Positions 1-6,645 of a stretch of 7,277 bases of DNA are shown here, piece after piece. Within the stretch, counting starts at the first letter, position 1. Every line of letters begins with the position of its first letter. The position numbers and the translations under genes were made by a program. The notes beneath the pieces are model-generated. The model was not told the DNA's origin and searched no databases. It worked only from the letters and a program-made list of their open reading frames with translations. The stretch is from contig CANFYD010000183.1 in NCBI GenBank assembly GCA_947450745.1, positions 1 to 7,277 on the forward strand, in the 5' to 3' direction. This stretch comes from Burkholderiales bacterium. Lineage in GTDB: Bacteria; Pseudomonadota; Gammaproteobacteria; Burkholderiales; Burkholderiaceae_C.

Positions 1-79
1 CGCATACCCTACTCAAGCGTTAGCGACACAGGACGTAGTAGAGCGCACGACCCATGGGAAAGGGACGTTAGAGCGGACA

Positions 80-103
80 GATAACGTGTGTTATCCACGT
101 TAT
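80..103. repeat. Nested inverted repeats, unknown role
   Basis: ATAACGTG at 81-88 is the exact reverse complement of CACGTTAT at 96-103. Inside the same stretch GATAAC (80-85) pairs with GTTATC (90-95), so two mutually exclusive hairpins are possible. There is no clean T-run after either arm. A plus-strand reading frame open from the left edge stops with TAA at 82-84, so this could be the 3' end of an unseen gene followed by a weak hairpin, but 27 open codons prove nothing. An operator is an alternative. Confidence 0.35.
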
Positions 104-187
104 TTGCAACCAAGCCGCGTATGAATCAATCCAGACTCGCGTTGCACAGCACATTTGGCAACAGGCCAGTTGGGACGCCTTTGCGAC

Positions 188-214
188 AGGCTCACCAGAA
201 AAGGCTAACCAGAA
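188..214. repeat. Imperfect 13-nt direct repeat
   Basis: AGGCTCACCAGAA at 188-200 is repeated as AGGCTAACCAGAA at 202-214, with one mismatch and a 14-nt period. It lies just beyond the hairpins that follow the binding-protein gene. It could be a local duplication, paired protein-binding sites, or chance. No gene overlaps it convincingly. Confidence 0.5.
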
Positions 215-220
215 TTGAAA

Positions 221-241
221 CTGCCCGCAATATGCGGGCAG
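221..241 (-). terminator. Probable intrinsic terminator hairpin (distal)
   Basis: CTGCCCGCA (221-229) and TGCGGGCAG (233-241) form a perfect 9-bp GC-rich stem with a 3-nt loop. Read on the minus strand, the stem is followed by TTTCAATT, a short and imperfect T-tract, which suits termination of the minus-strand binding-protein transcript ending at 290. The T-tract is weak, so efficiency is uncertain. Confidence 0.55.
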
Positions 242-244
242 TAG

Positions 245-265
245 TACACCCGCGAAGCGGGTGTA
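245..265 (-). terminator. Second hairpin next to the binding-protein stop codon
   Basis: TACACCCGC (245-253) and GCGGGTGTA (257-265) form a perfect 9-bp stem with a 3-nt loop, beginning about 25 nt after the stop codon of the minus-strand gene. No T-run follows on either strand. It may protect the 3' end of the mRNA or act together with the neighbouring hairpin at 221-241, whose CCCGC/GCGGG core it shares. Confidence 0.45.
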
Positions 266-289
266 TGGAGTCAGATGAATCCTAGAATT

Positions 290-1432
290 TCATCGAACTA
301 CGGCGAGTTGTGACTTTTCGCCACCCTTGTAGGTGTACATGGTCAAAGCACCGTTCTTGATGTCGCCCTTGTTGTCAAAGGCAATCGTTCCGGTCACGCC
401 CTTGTAGCCTTCTGTCTTGGCCAACTCGGGCAAGTACTTGGCGGGGTCGGATGAACCCGCTTTGACCATCGCAGCCACCAGCACGTTGACAGCGTCGTAA
501 ACGTAGGGAGCGTAGATTTGAACGTCGACCTTGTACTTTTCCTTGAACCGGGCCTTGAACGCGTCAGACGACTTCTTCGACTCGCCCTCGACACCGCCAG
601 CTTCAGCACAAATCACTTGACCGTCACCCATGGTGCCGGCGGCCAACTTGGGCAATTCGCCGGAGCAGATGCCGTCACCGCCCATGAATTTGGCTTCGAT
701 TCCCAAGCCCTTCATCTGGCGCAGCATAGGGCCGGCGACGGCGTCCATACCGCCGAAGAACACCACGTCGGGCTTCTTCGCCTTCAGTGAGGTCAGGATG
801 GCGCTGAAGTCGGTGGCCTTGTCGTTCGTGAATTCACGGCCGACGATCTTGCCGCCCGCAGCTTTCACGCCCTTTTCGAACTCGTCGGCCACGCCTTGAC
901 CGTAAGCTGTGCGGTCATCGATCACAGCGATCGATTGGCCCTTGACGTCCTTGACGGCGTAGCGACCCAGCGTACCGCCGAGATGCACGTCATCAGCAAC
1001 GACGCGGAACGTCGTCTTGTAGCCGTTGCGTGTGAACTTAGGGTTGGTTGCCGAGGGTGAGACCTGAGGAATGCCCGCGTCGCTGTAAACCTTGGAGGCC
1101 GGAATCGAGGTACCAGAATTCAGGTGCCCCACCACGCCATTGACCTTGGCATCGACGAGCTTTTGAGCGGCTGCCGTGCCTTGCTTCGGATCGCCTGCGT
1201 CGTCTTCAGCCAGCAACTCAAATTTGGCTTTTTTGCCGCCGATCATGACGCCCTTGGCGTTCAAGTCTTCGATGGCCATCCGTGCGCCCATTTCGTTGTC
1301 CTTGCCCAGGTGAGCAATGGCTCCGCTGGTTGGGCCGACGTGGCCGATCTTCACGATCAGCTCTTGCGACATGGCCGCGCCGCTCAGCAGAATCGCTACC
1401 GCGCCAACAACAACATTCAACTTGACTTGCAT
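290..1432 (-). CDS. Branched-chain amino acid type ABC transporter substrate-binding protein (LivJ/LivK-like)
   Basis: This is a 380-residue periplasmic binding protein of the LivJ/LivK family (type I fold), which captures a ligand and delivers it to an inner-membrane ABC permease. Residues 1 to about 22 are a hydrophobic signal peptide with no lipobox cysteine, so a soluble periplasmic protein is expected. The mature part opens with a VKIGHVGPTSG strand typical of the family. HLNSGTSIPASKVYSD (103-118) and SPSATNP (125-131) correspond to ligand-cleft segments of LivJ, and DDRTAYGQG (172-180) is the usual hinge-side motif. The length is normal. The start is ATG with a GGAGGT site 5 nt upstream. 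The only cysteines, C256 and C275, could pair, but they are not the Cys53-Cys78 pair of E. coli LivJ. No permease or ATPase genes are in view, so it is either an orphan or its partners lie to the left. The ligand cannot be read from sequence: leucine/isoleucine/valine is the default, while amides, urea or aromatic acids are possible. Confidence 0.93.
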   Translation of the reverse strand: MQVKLNVVVGAVAILLSGAAMSQELIVKIGHVGPTSGAIAHLGKDNEMGARMAIEDLNAKGVMIGGKKAKFELLAEDDAGDPKQGTAAAQKLVDAKVNGVVGHLNSGTSIPASKVYSDAGIPQVSPSATNPKFTRNGYKTTFRVVADDVHLGGTLGRYAVKDVKGQSIAVIDDRTAYGQGVADEFEKGVKAAGGKIVGREFTNDKATDFSAILTSLKAKKPDVVFFGGMDAVAGPMLRQMKGLGIEAKFMGGDGICSGELPKLAAGTMGDGQVICAEAGGVEGESKKSSDAFKARFKEKYKVDVQIYAPYVYDAVNVLVAAMVKAGSSDPAKYLPELAKTEGYKGVTGTIAFDNKGDIKNGALTMYTYKGGEKSQLAVVR

Positions 1433-1437
1433 GAATT

Positions 1438-1443
1438 ACCTCC
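1438..1443 (-). promoter_or_regulatory. Shine-Dalgarno site of the binding-protein gene
   Basis: On the minus strand GGAGGT lies 5 nt before the ATG at 1432. It is the strongest ribosome-binding site in the window and fixes this start. It suggests high translation, as expected for a periplasmic binding protein. Confidence 0.85.
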
Positions 1444-1453
1444 GGATGGGAAG

Positions 1454-1467
1454 AAAGAGATCTCTTT
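1454..1467. promoter_or_regulatory. 14-bp perfect palindrome in the binding-protein leader
   Basis: AAAGAGA at 1454-1460 is followed directly by its reverse complement TCTCTTT at 1461-1467. It sits about 10 nt upstream of the Shine-Dalgarno site, in the 189-bp gap that must hold the promoter. A dyad with GTTG (1471-1474) and CAAC (1481-1484) arms lies next to it. The position fits an operator or a 5' UTR structure. I could not find a convincing sigma-70 -35/-10 pair nearby; the best -10-like hexamer on the minus strand is TATCTT, without a good -35. Confidence 0.4.
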
Positions 1468-1565
1468 GCTGTTGAGATAACAACTTGGTGAAGATACCCT
1501 AAAAACGACACCGTACTCACTGGGGAAAGCCTGGAAATGATGTGCTGGCGACGTAAATTGGCACC

Positions 1566-1588
1566 GCGTTGTCGACTCTAAACAACGC
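1566..1588 (-). repeat. 7-bp inverted repeat downstream of the Asn-Gly protein gene
   Basis: GCGTTGT (1566-1572) and ACAACGC (1582-1588) can pair around a 9-nt loop, about 35 nt after the end of the minus-strand gene that stops at 1622. No T-run follows on the minus strand, so I do not call it an intrinsic terminator. It could be a weak 3' structure or a protein-binding dyad in the binding-protein promoter region. Confidence 0.3.
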
Positions 1589-1621
1589 TCCCCACGCCAG
1601 TCCAATCGATTGCAGCGCTAT

Positions 1622-1974
<353 letters not shown>

Positions 1975-1978
<4 letters not shown>

Positions 1979-2421
1979 GACGGCACCACATGGTGGCTAA
2001 CGGCATGTCCCAAATGCTTGTACTGTCGAAAGCGTTGCCGGCCAGCTTCCACTTGCTCAGGATCCTTGGACACCACCTCCAGCACGCGCTGAAACTGCTC
2101 GAAATTAGCAGGTATCGCCATACCAAGATTCAGCAAGACCTCACGATGGGGCAGTGCTTCGCAGTGCTCAGCCAGCAAGATCGTGGTGACGGCGCTGCGC
2201 GAATCGGCGGCAGCCCCGGTCGGCAAATGCAAATGCGGCACGAACTCCGTGGCTTCAAAACTCCACAGCGCCTTGTCCAAGCGCTCCAGCAAGGTGGCCG
2301 AACCGCACACGCCGATCCGCGCCCCGGTTTGCTGTGCCTTGCGCAGCAAACGGCACACGTAGGCCAAGCGCTCCGGCACAGCCGTGTAGAAACTTACCTG
2401 ACATGACGGAGTTGTGGGCAC
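1975..2421 (-). CDS. holC: DNA polymerase III chi subunit
   Basis: HolC (chi) is the small clamp-loader accessory subunit that, with psi, links the polymerase III holoenzyme to single-strand DNA-binding protein. The 148-residue length matches the family (147 in E. coli). An N-terminal SFYTAVP strand (10-16) is followed by LDKALWSFEATEFVPH (48-63), which aligns closely with LDEALWARPAESFVPH of E. coli HolC. The C-terminal GRQRFRQYKHLGH (127-139) corresponds to the RERYKAYRVAG segment there. The start is GTG, 11 nt after the pepA stop codon, with no clear Shine-Dalgarno site, so translation probably depends on pepA. Its stop overlaps the next gene by 4 bases. Placement after pepA matches the conserved pepA-holC pair of proteobacteria. 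Confidence 0.93.
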
Positions 2422-2432
2422 GCGGATGCGAC

Positions 2433-3902
2433 TCAGCGAACTTGCGACAGCACGAAGTGGGTCAGCAGGCCGACCGGACGACCGGTGCCGCCCTTGGCTG
2501 CGCCGCTCTTCCAGGCGGTACCAGCAATGTCCAAATGGCCCCAGCGGAATTTGCCGGCAAAGCGCTGCAAGAACTTGGCGGCGGTGATGGAACCACCGGC
2601 GCGCGAGCCCACATTGGCCACATCGGCAAAATTGCTTTTCAATCCTTCCTCGTATTCATCGTCCAGCGGCATGCGCCAGCACAGATCCAACGATGCTTCA
2701 CCGGCCGCCGCCAAAGCCGCAGCTACATCGTCATCGTTGGCGTACATGCCGCTGCGCACGCCGCCCAGAGCGATCACGCAGGCACCGGTCAACGTGGCCA
2801 CGTCCACCACCACGGAAGGCTTGAAGCGCTCGGCGTAGGTCAGCGCATCGCACAGCACCAAGCGGCCTTCGGCGTCGGTGTTCAGAATCTCGATGGTTTG
2901 CCCAGACATTGAGGTAACGACATCGCCGGGCTTCAAGGCACGGCCGCTGGGCATGTTTTCACAGGCCGCGATGATGACGACCAAGTTGAGCTTGGGTTTG
3001 ATCTCGGCCACCGCGCGCAGGGCACCCAGCACGCTGGCAGCCCCGCCCATGTCGAATTTCATTTCGTCCATGTCGGCACCTGGCTTCAGCGAGATGCCAC
3101 CGGAGTCGAAGGTGATGCCTTTGCCGACCAGCACCACCGGTGCCTGCGTCTTGGCGGCACCGTCGTAGCGGGCCACGATGAAGCGCAACGGCTCGTCCGA
3201 ACCCTGTGCAACCGACAAGAACGAGCCCATGCCGAGCTTCTCGACGGCCTTTTTATCCATCACCTCGACCTTCAGCCCGTGACTCAGCCCAAGCGCCTTG
3301 GCTTGCTCGCCAAGATAGGTCGGGGTGGCGTAGTTGCCCGGCAGATTGCCGCATTCACGCGCCAATTCGATGCCGGCTGCAATCGCCTGACCCAACGCAA
3401 CACCAACCTTTGCCGCCTTGGCCGCACCCGCATCAGCCTTGTCCAGCAACAACGTCACCTTCACCAACTTGGACGCTGCCGGCGCGCTCGGCTTGGTATG
3501 GCGATAAACATAAACCGATTCACCGGCCGCCAGGGCAAACTGCTCCGCCAAGCCTGTGGTCATCGCATCGAAACCCACAAAAGCCACTGCCGCATGCGCG
3601 ACCCCACGGCCTTTGAGCTGGGCAAATCCGTGCAACAGAGCGGCCCGGGCCGCCTTCAAACTGGGCTTGCCTGCAGCCGCCAACACCAAGCGCGGTGCTT
3701 TCACACCCTGCGGGCGCTGCAAAGTCAGCGTCTTGCCGGCCTTCAGCTCGAAGTCACCCAACTTGACGGCGTCGTTGATCAGAACGCTCAGACCAGCGTC
3801 GAACGTGGCGGGCAAAGCCTCGCCAGCTATCACCAAAATCAGAGCGTCGCTTGGCAAAGCTGCCAGCGCGTCGAAGGCTGTTGACTGAGTACGGAAGTCC
3901 AT
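2433..3902 (-). CDS. pepA: Leucyl aminopeptidase PepA (peptidase family M17)
   Basis: This is a cytosolic two-metal aminopeptidase that removes N-terminal residues from peptides. In E. coli PepA also binds DNA in Xer recombination and in regulation of carAB; whether it does so here is unknown. With the ATG at 3902 it has 489 residues, close to the usual 500. The N-terminal half is the macro-like domain and the C-terminal half is catalytic. Metal and catalytic residues are complete: K261 and D266 in VGKGITFDSGG, K273, D284 in KFDMGG, and D343, E345, R347 in the family signature NTDAEGRL. All are offset by exactly 9 from E. coli K270, D275, K282, D293, D352, E354 and R356. The frame stays open 51 codons further upstream, into lptF on the other strand, but that extension is unlike the family, so I chose 3902. 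No strong Shine-Dalgarno site is visible. holC follows 11 nt later. Confidence 0.97.
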   Translation of the reverse strand: MDFRTQSTAFDALAALPSDALILVIAGEALPATFDAGLSVLINDAVKLGDFELKAGKTLTLQRPQGVKAPRLVLAAAGKPSLKAARAALLHGFAQLKGRGVAHAAVAFVGFDAMTTGLAEQFALAAGESVYVYRHTKPSAPAASKLVKVTLLLDKADAGAAKAAKVGVALGQAIAAGIELARECGNLPGNYATPTYLGEQAKALGLSHGLKVEVMDKKAVEKLGMGSFLSVAQGSDEPLRFIVARYDGAAKTQAPVVLVGKGITFDSGGISLKPGADMDEMKFDMGGAASVLGALRAVAEIKPKLNLVVIIAACENMPSGRALKPGDVVTSMSGQTIEILNTDAEGRLVLCDALTYAERFKPSVVVDVATLTGACVIALGGVRSGMYANDDDVAAALAAAGEASLDLCWRMPLDDEYEEGLKSNFADVANVGSRAGGSITAAKFLQRFAGKFRWGHLDIAGTAWKSGAAKGGTGRPVGLLTHFVLSQVR

Positions 3903-3930
3903 AATGTCGCCGATTAGATAAAGTGCCCGG
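3903..3930. promoter_or_regulatory. 28-bp divergent gap between pepA and lptF
   Basis: Only 28 bp separate the start codons of two divergent genes, too little for two independent sigma-70 promoters with leaders. The promoter for each gene must therefore reach into the other's coding sequence. On the plus strand TTGACT (3881-3886) resembles a -35 box and CATAAT (3900-3905) a -10 box, but they are only 13 bp apart, so they are not a normal pair. I can name no promoter with confidence. Confidence 0.4.
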
Positions 3931-5115
3931 ATGTTATTCGATTCCACCGTCAAGAAAGAACTGGCCCGCAGCTTTGGCGTGACCCTCGTGGTCATCCTCA
4001 CCATCGTTTTGACGATGATGCTGATTCGTACCCTTGGCCAAGCCGCAGGCGGCAATGTGGCACCGCAAGACGTGATGTTGCTGATGGGCTATGCCTCATT
4101 GGCCCATTTGCCGACCATGCTGACCCTGTCGCTCTTCATTGCCATCGTCGCCACGCTGGGCCGCATGTACCGGGAGTCGGAGATGACCATCTGGTTCGCC
4201 AGCGGTGTCGGCCTGAGCCGCTTCGTGCGGCCGGTGCTGAGCATGGCTTGGCCTGTGTTGCTGGCCGTCATCGTCCTTGAGCTGCTGGTGTGGCCCTGGG
4301 GTAACAAGAACAGCGAGCAGTTGAGCCAGGTTTACGAGAAGCGCAGCGATTTGTCGCGCGTAGCACCGGGCCAATTTCAAAGCTCGCGCGATGGTTCTCG
4401 CGTCTTCTTCATCGACCGCGACGGCTTGGACGGCCGCACCGGCAGAAACGTCTTCATCCTGTCAACCCAAGGCAGCACCGAATCGGTCACCACCTCGTTG
4501 AAGGGCCAGATCGAGTTGGCCGGCAACGATAGATTCCTGGTGCTGGACCGCGGCCAGCGCAATGAGATCAACAGCGTCAGTGGCGAAAAAACACTGGCCC
4601 GCTTCGAACAGTACAAAGTGCTGGCGGACAGTCAGGTGATGCGTTCTGCCGACCAACTGCCGCCCAAGGCGATGACCACGCTCGACCTGCTGCGCGCGCC
4701 CTCGCCGCGCAACCAGGGCGAGCTGACGTGGCGGCTGGGCATGATTCTGGGATGTTTCAACATGGTGCTGCTCGGGCTCGGCTTGGCCGCCACCAACCCG
4801 CGCCGCGCCAACAATTGGAACTTGCTGTTCGCGCTGTTGGGCTTCGTCGTCTATTTCAATATGATCAATTTAAGCCAAGGCTGGGTCAACAACTCCCGCA
4901 TGGGTATGGCTGAAGCGCTGGCCAGCCTGCACCTCAGCACCTTGGCGCTCGCGCTGGCGTTGCTGTGGCTGCGTGACCAGGGCAACCGCCTTTGCTGGCC
5001 CGGCCGCTCGGGCCAACTTGCCAGGCGTGCGGCCAAACATGCGGCTGCGGCCAAGCAAGCGGCCGAACGAGCGGCCGAACAATCTGCAATCGCCAAGCGC
5101 GCGGAGGGTGCATGA
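3931..5115 (+). CDS. lptF: LPS export ABC transporter permease LptF
   Basis: LptF is one of the two inner-membrane permease subunits of the LptB2FG transporter, which extracts lipopolysaccharide from the inner membrane and pushes it along the LptC-LptA-LptD bridge. The 394-residue protein shows the family layout: three membrane helices (about 15-35, 50-77, 100-123), a periplasmic beta-jellyroll-like domain (about 125-260), then three more helices (about 268-287, 295-313, 330-347). The cytoplasmic loop RMYRESEMTIWFASGVG (78-94) is the typical coupling region facing the LptB ATPase. After the last helix an Ala/Lys/Arg-rich tail (about 362-394) makes it longer than E. coli LptF (366). The ATG at 3931 is preferred because an upstream ATG at 3904 meets a stop after five codons. 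The stop codon overlaps the lptG start by 4 bases. Confidence 0.95.
   Translation: MLFDSTVKKELARSFGVTLVVILTIVLTMMLIRTLGQAAGGNVAPQDVMLLMGYASLAHLPTMLTLSLFIAIVATLGRMYRESEMTIWFASGVGLSRFVRPVLSMAWPVLLAVIVLELLVWPWGNKNSEQLSQVYEKRSDLSRVAPGQFQSSRDGSRVFFIDRDGLDGRTGRNVFILSTQGSTESVTTSLKGQIELAGNDRFLVLDRGQRNEINSVSGEKTLARFEQYKVLADSQVMRSADQLPPKAMTTLDLLRAPSPRNQGELTWRLGMILGCFNMVLLGLGLAATNPRRANNWNLLFALLGFVVYFNMINLSQGWVNNSRMGMAEALASLHLSTLALALALLWLRDQGNRLCWPGRSGQLARRAAKHAAAAKQAAERAAEQSAIAKRAEGA
5103..5108 (+). promoter_or_regulatory. Shine-Dalgarno-like site for lptG inside lptF
   Basis: GGAGGG lies in the last codons of lptF, only 3 nt before the ATG at 5112. The spacing is short, but together with the ATGA overlap it supports this start, and reinitiation by ribosomes finishing lptF is likely. 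Confidence 0.55.
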
Positions 5116-6239
5116 GAACCGTACGCCGCCTGCTTTATCGCGACATCATCGGCTCGGTGTTTTTCGTCGCCCTGTCTTTTTTGTCCTTGTTCTATTTCAT
5201 CGATTTTGTCGATGAACTTGACCGCATCAACCGCATTGGCGGCGGCGCGGCGCGTGCCGCCCTGCTGGCTTTGATGGAGCTGCCCCAGCATTTCTACGAG
5301 TTGTTTCCAATTGCGGTGCTGATCGGCAGCATCTTTTCACTCGCTCGCATGGCGCAGTCCAGCGAATTCACGATTTTGCGGACCGGCGGTTTGGGGCCCA
5401 CCCGAGCCTTGTCCTTGCTCGCAAGCTTGGCACTGGGTTTTGCGCTGCTGACTTTTGTGGTCGGAGATTTCGCCGCCCCCTACTTCGAGCGGCAAACTGA
5501 AATCGTGCGGGCCACCTTTGCTGGCAACCTGGCCCAGGGTCGCAACGGGGCGTGGTTGAAAGACCGCCAGATGACCGCCGCCGGCGAGCGCAACTACTCG
5601 GTCAATATCCGACAAGCGAGTGCTTCGGGCGAGCTCCAGGATGTGCGGATTTTCGAATTCAATGACCTCGGCGGCTTGGTGTCACGCATCCAGGCCAGCC
5701 GGGCTCGTGTCGATGCCAATGGCCTTTGGCGACTCAGCGAGGTGGTGCAGACGGAGTGGCTGGGTATGCCCACCGACCGCCCTGGTGCGGCAGCCCAAGA
5801 ACTGGTCCGCGAGACCCATCTGGCTGAACTGAATTGGGCCAGTTCGCTGAACGCAGGCGTGATCGCAGCGGCCGTGCTGCCGGCGGGGTCGATGTCCACC
5901 TTCGAGCTCTTTCGCTACACCCAGCACCTGTCGGCCCAAGAGCAGTCAGCCCAGGCGCACAACATCCAGTTCTGGCGCAAGGCTTTCTACCCCTTTGCCT
6001 GCTTTGTGATGCTGGCGCTCGCCCTGCCCTTTGCCTATTTGCACGGCCGCTCCGGGGGCATCAGCCTGAAGGTGTTCGGCGGCATCATGCTGGGCATCAG
6101 CTTTGTGCTCTTGAATAATCTGGCCGGCCATGTCGGCCTGCTGAAAAACTGGACGCCGTGGATCGTCGCGGCCTCACCCAGCTTGGCCTATCTTGCTCTG
6201 TCACTGGCAGCCTTCGGCTGGCTGGTGCGTTACCGTTGA
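5112..6239 (+). CDS. lptG: LPS export ABC transporter permease LptG
   Basis: LptG is the partner permease of LptF in the LptB2FG lipopolysaccharide extractor of the inner membrane. The 375-residue protein has three N-terminal helices (about 12-35, 58-80, 98-118), a periplasmic domain (about 122-285) and three C-terminal helices (about 290-310, 318-338, 349-372). Family signatures are YFIDFVDELDRIN (28-40) after helix 1 and the FWRKAFYPFACFVMLALALP stretch (287-306) with the following HGRSGG loop. The frame is open 40 codons further upstream, but that part lies within lptF, is unlike any LptG, and would put cysteine-rich residues before helix 1. The ATG at 5112 overlaps the lptF stop as ATGA, which is the expected coupling for a 1:1 heterodimer. 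The lptB, lptC and lptA genes are not in view, as is usual, since they lie elsewhere in most genomes. Confidence 0.95.
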   Translation: MRTVRRLLYRDIIGSVFFVALSFLSLFYFIDFVDELDRINRIGGGAARAALLALMELPQHFYELFPIAVLIGSIFSLARMAQSSEFTILRTGGLGPTRALSLLASLALGFALLTFVVGDFAAPYFERQTEIVRATFAGNLAQGRNGAWLKDRQMTAAGERNYSVNIRQASASGELQDVRIFEFNDLGGLVSRIQASRARVDANGLWRLSEVVQTEWLGMPTDRPGAAAQELVRETHLAELNWASSLNAGVIAAAVLPAGSMSTFELFRYTQHLSAQEQSAQAHNIQFWRKAFYPFACFVMLALALPFAYLHGRSGGISLKVFGGIMLGISFVLLNNLAGHVGLLKNWTPWIVAASPSLAYLALSLAAFGWLVRYR

Positions 6240-6255
6240 AAGCTTGTTGAACGAT

Positions 6256-6645
6256 ATGGACGGACTGCTTCTATTTGCTCACGGTGCCCGCGACCCGGAT
6301 TGGGCGCGCCCGTTCATCGAAGTGGCGCGGCGCATTGCGCTGCAGCGCCCGGAGTTGCCACTGGCCTTGGCTTATCTTGAATTCATGCAGCCGGGGCTGG
6401 AAGAAGCCGCCCAGCAACTGGCCGCTCGCGGCTGCAGCCGTATTCACATCGTGCCGATGTTTCTCGGCACCGGTGGTCATGTGCGGCGCGACATTCCGCC
6501 GCTGATCGAGCGCCTGACGCAGCAATTCGGTTCGACTGTCGAGTGGCTGCTGCATCCGGCGCTGGGCGACCAGGACCGTGTCATGCAGGCGATGACCGAC
6601 GCCAGTCTGGCTTGGCTCGATCAGTCCGCCGAGCAAGGTTCGTGA
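6256..6645 (+). CDS. cbiX: Small sirohydrochlorin chelatase (CbiX type)
   Basis: This 129-residue protein belongs to the small, single-domain class II chelatases that insert a divalent metal into sirohydrochlorin: iron for siroheme, or cobalt or nickel for other corrinoid routes. LLLFAHGARDP (4-14) carries the first catalytic histidine, H9. PMFLGTGGHVRRDIP (67-81) carries the second, H75. The family keeps both. E42 and E49-E50 follow the YLEFMQPGLEEA pattern also typical of it. The ATG at 6256 places the first strand at the N terminus, as in the family; in-frame TTG codons at 6244 and 6247 are possible alternatives. No Shine-Dalgarno site is visible, and the gene starts 16 nt after lptG, so it probably shares that transcript. 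Its stop overlaps the cysB-like gene by 4 bases. That neighbour favours iron and siroheme for sulfite reductase, but metal choice is inferred, not seen. Confidence 0.88.
   Translation: MDGLLLFAHGARDPDWARPFIEVARRIALQRPELPLALAYLEFMQPGLEEAAQQLAARGCSRIHIVPMFLGTGGHVRRDIPPLIERLTQQFGSTVEWLLHPALGDQDRVMQAMTDASLAWLDQSAEQGS

Noticed and set aside
88..285. Plus-strand 65-codon open frame in the left non-coding end
   Set aside because: It runs straight through both 9-bp hairpins and the direct repeat, has no Shine-Dalgarno site and resembles no family I know.
1558..1572. Sigma-54-like element TTGGCAC followed by TTGT
   Set aside because: The spacer is one base short, the second half lacks the GC pair, and it points along the plus strand where no gene follows.
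1603..1612. Palindrome CAATCGATTG
   Set aside because: It is only 10 bp, without a loop, partner or supporting context; palindromes this short are expected by chance.
3881..3905. TTGACT and CATAAT as an lptF promoter
   Set aside because: The 13-bp spacing is too short for sigma-70; the match is kept only as a note under the divergent gap.
3903..4055. 51-residue N-terminal extension of PepA
   Set aside because: The extension lies antisense to the lptF start, is unlike the M17 N terminus, and the family-like protein begins at the ATG at 3902 with catalytic numbering that fits.
4992..5111. 40-residue N-terminal extension of LptG
   Set aside because: It overlaps lptF out of frame, is Cys/Gly-rich and unlike LptG; the ATGA overlap at 5112 is a far better start.
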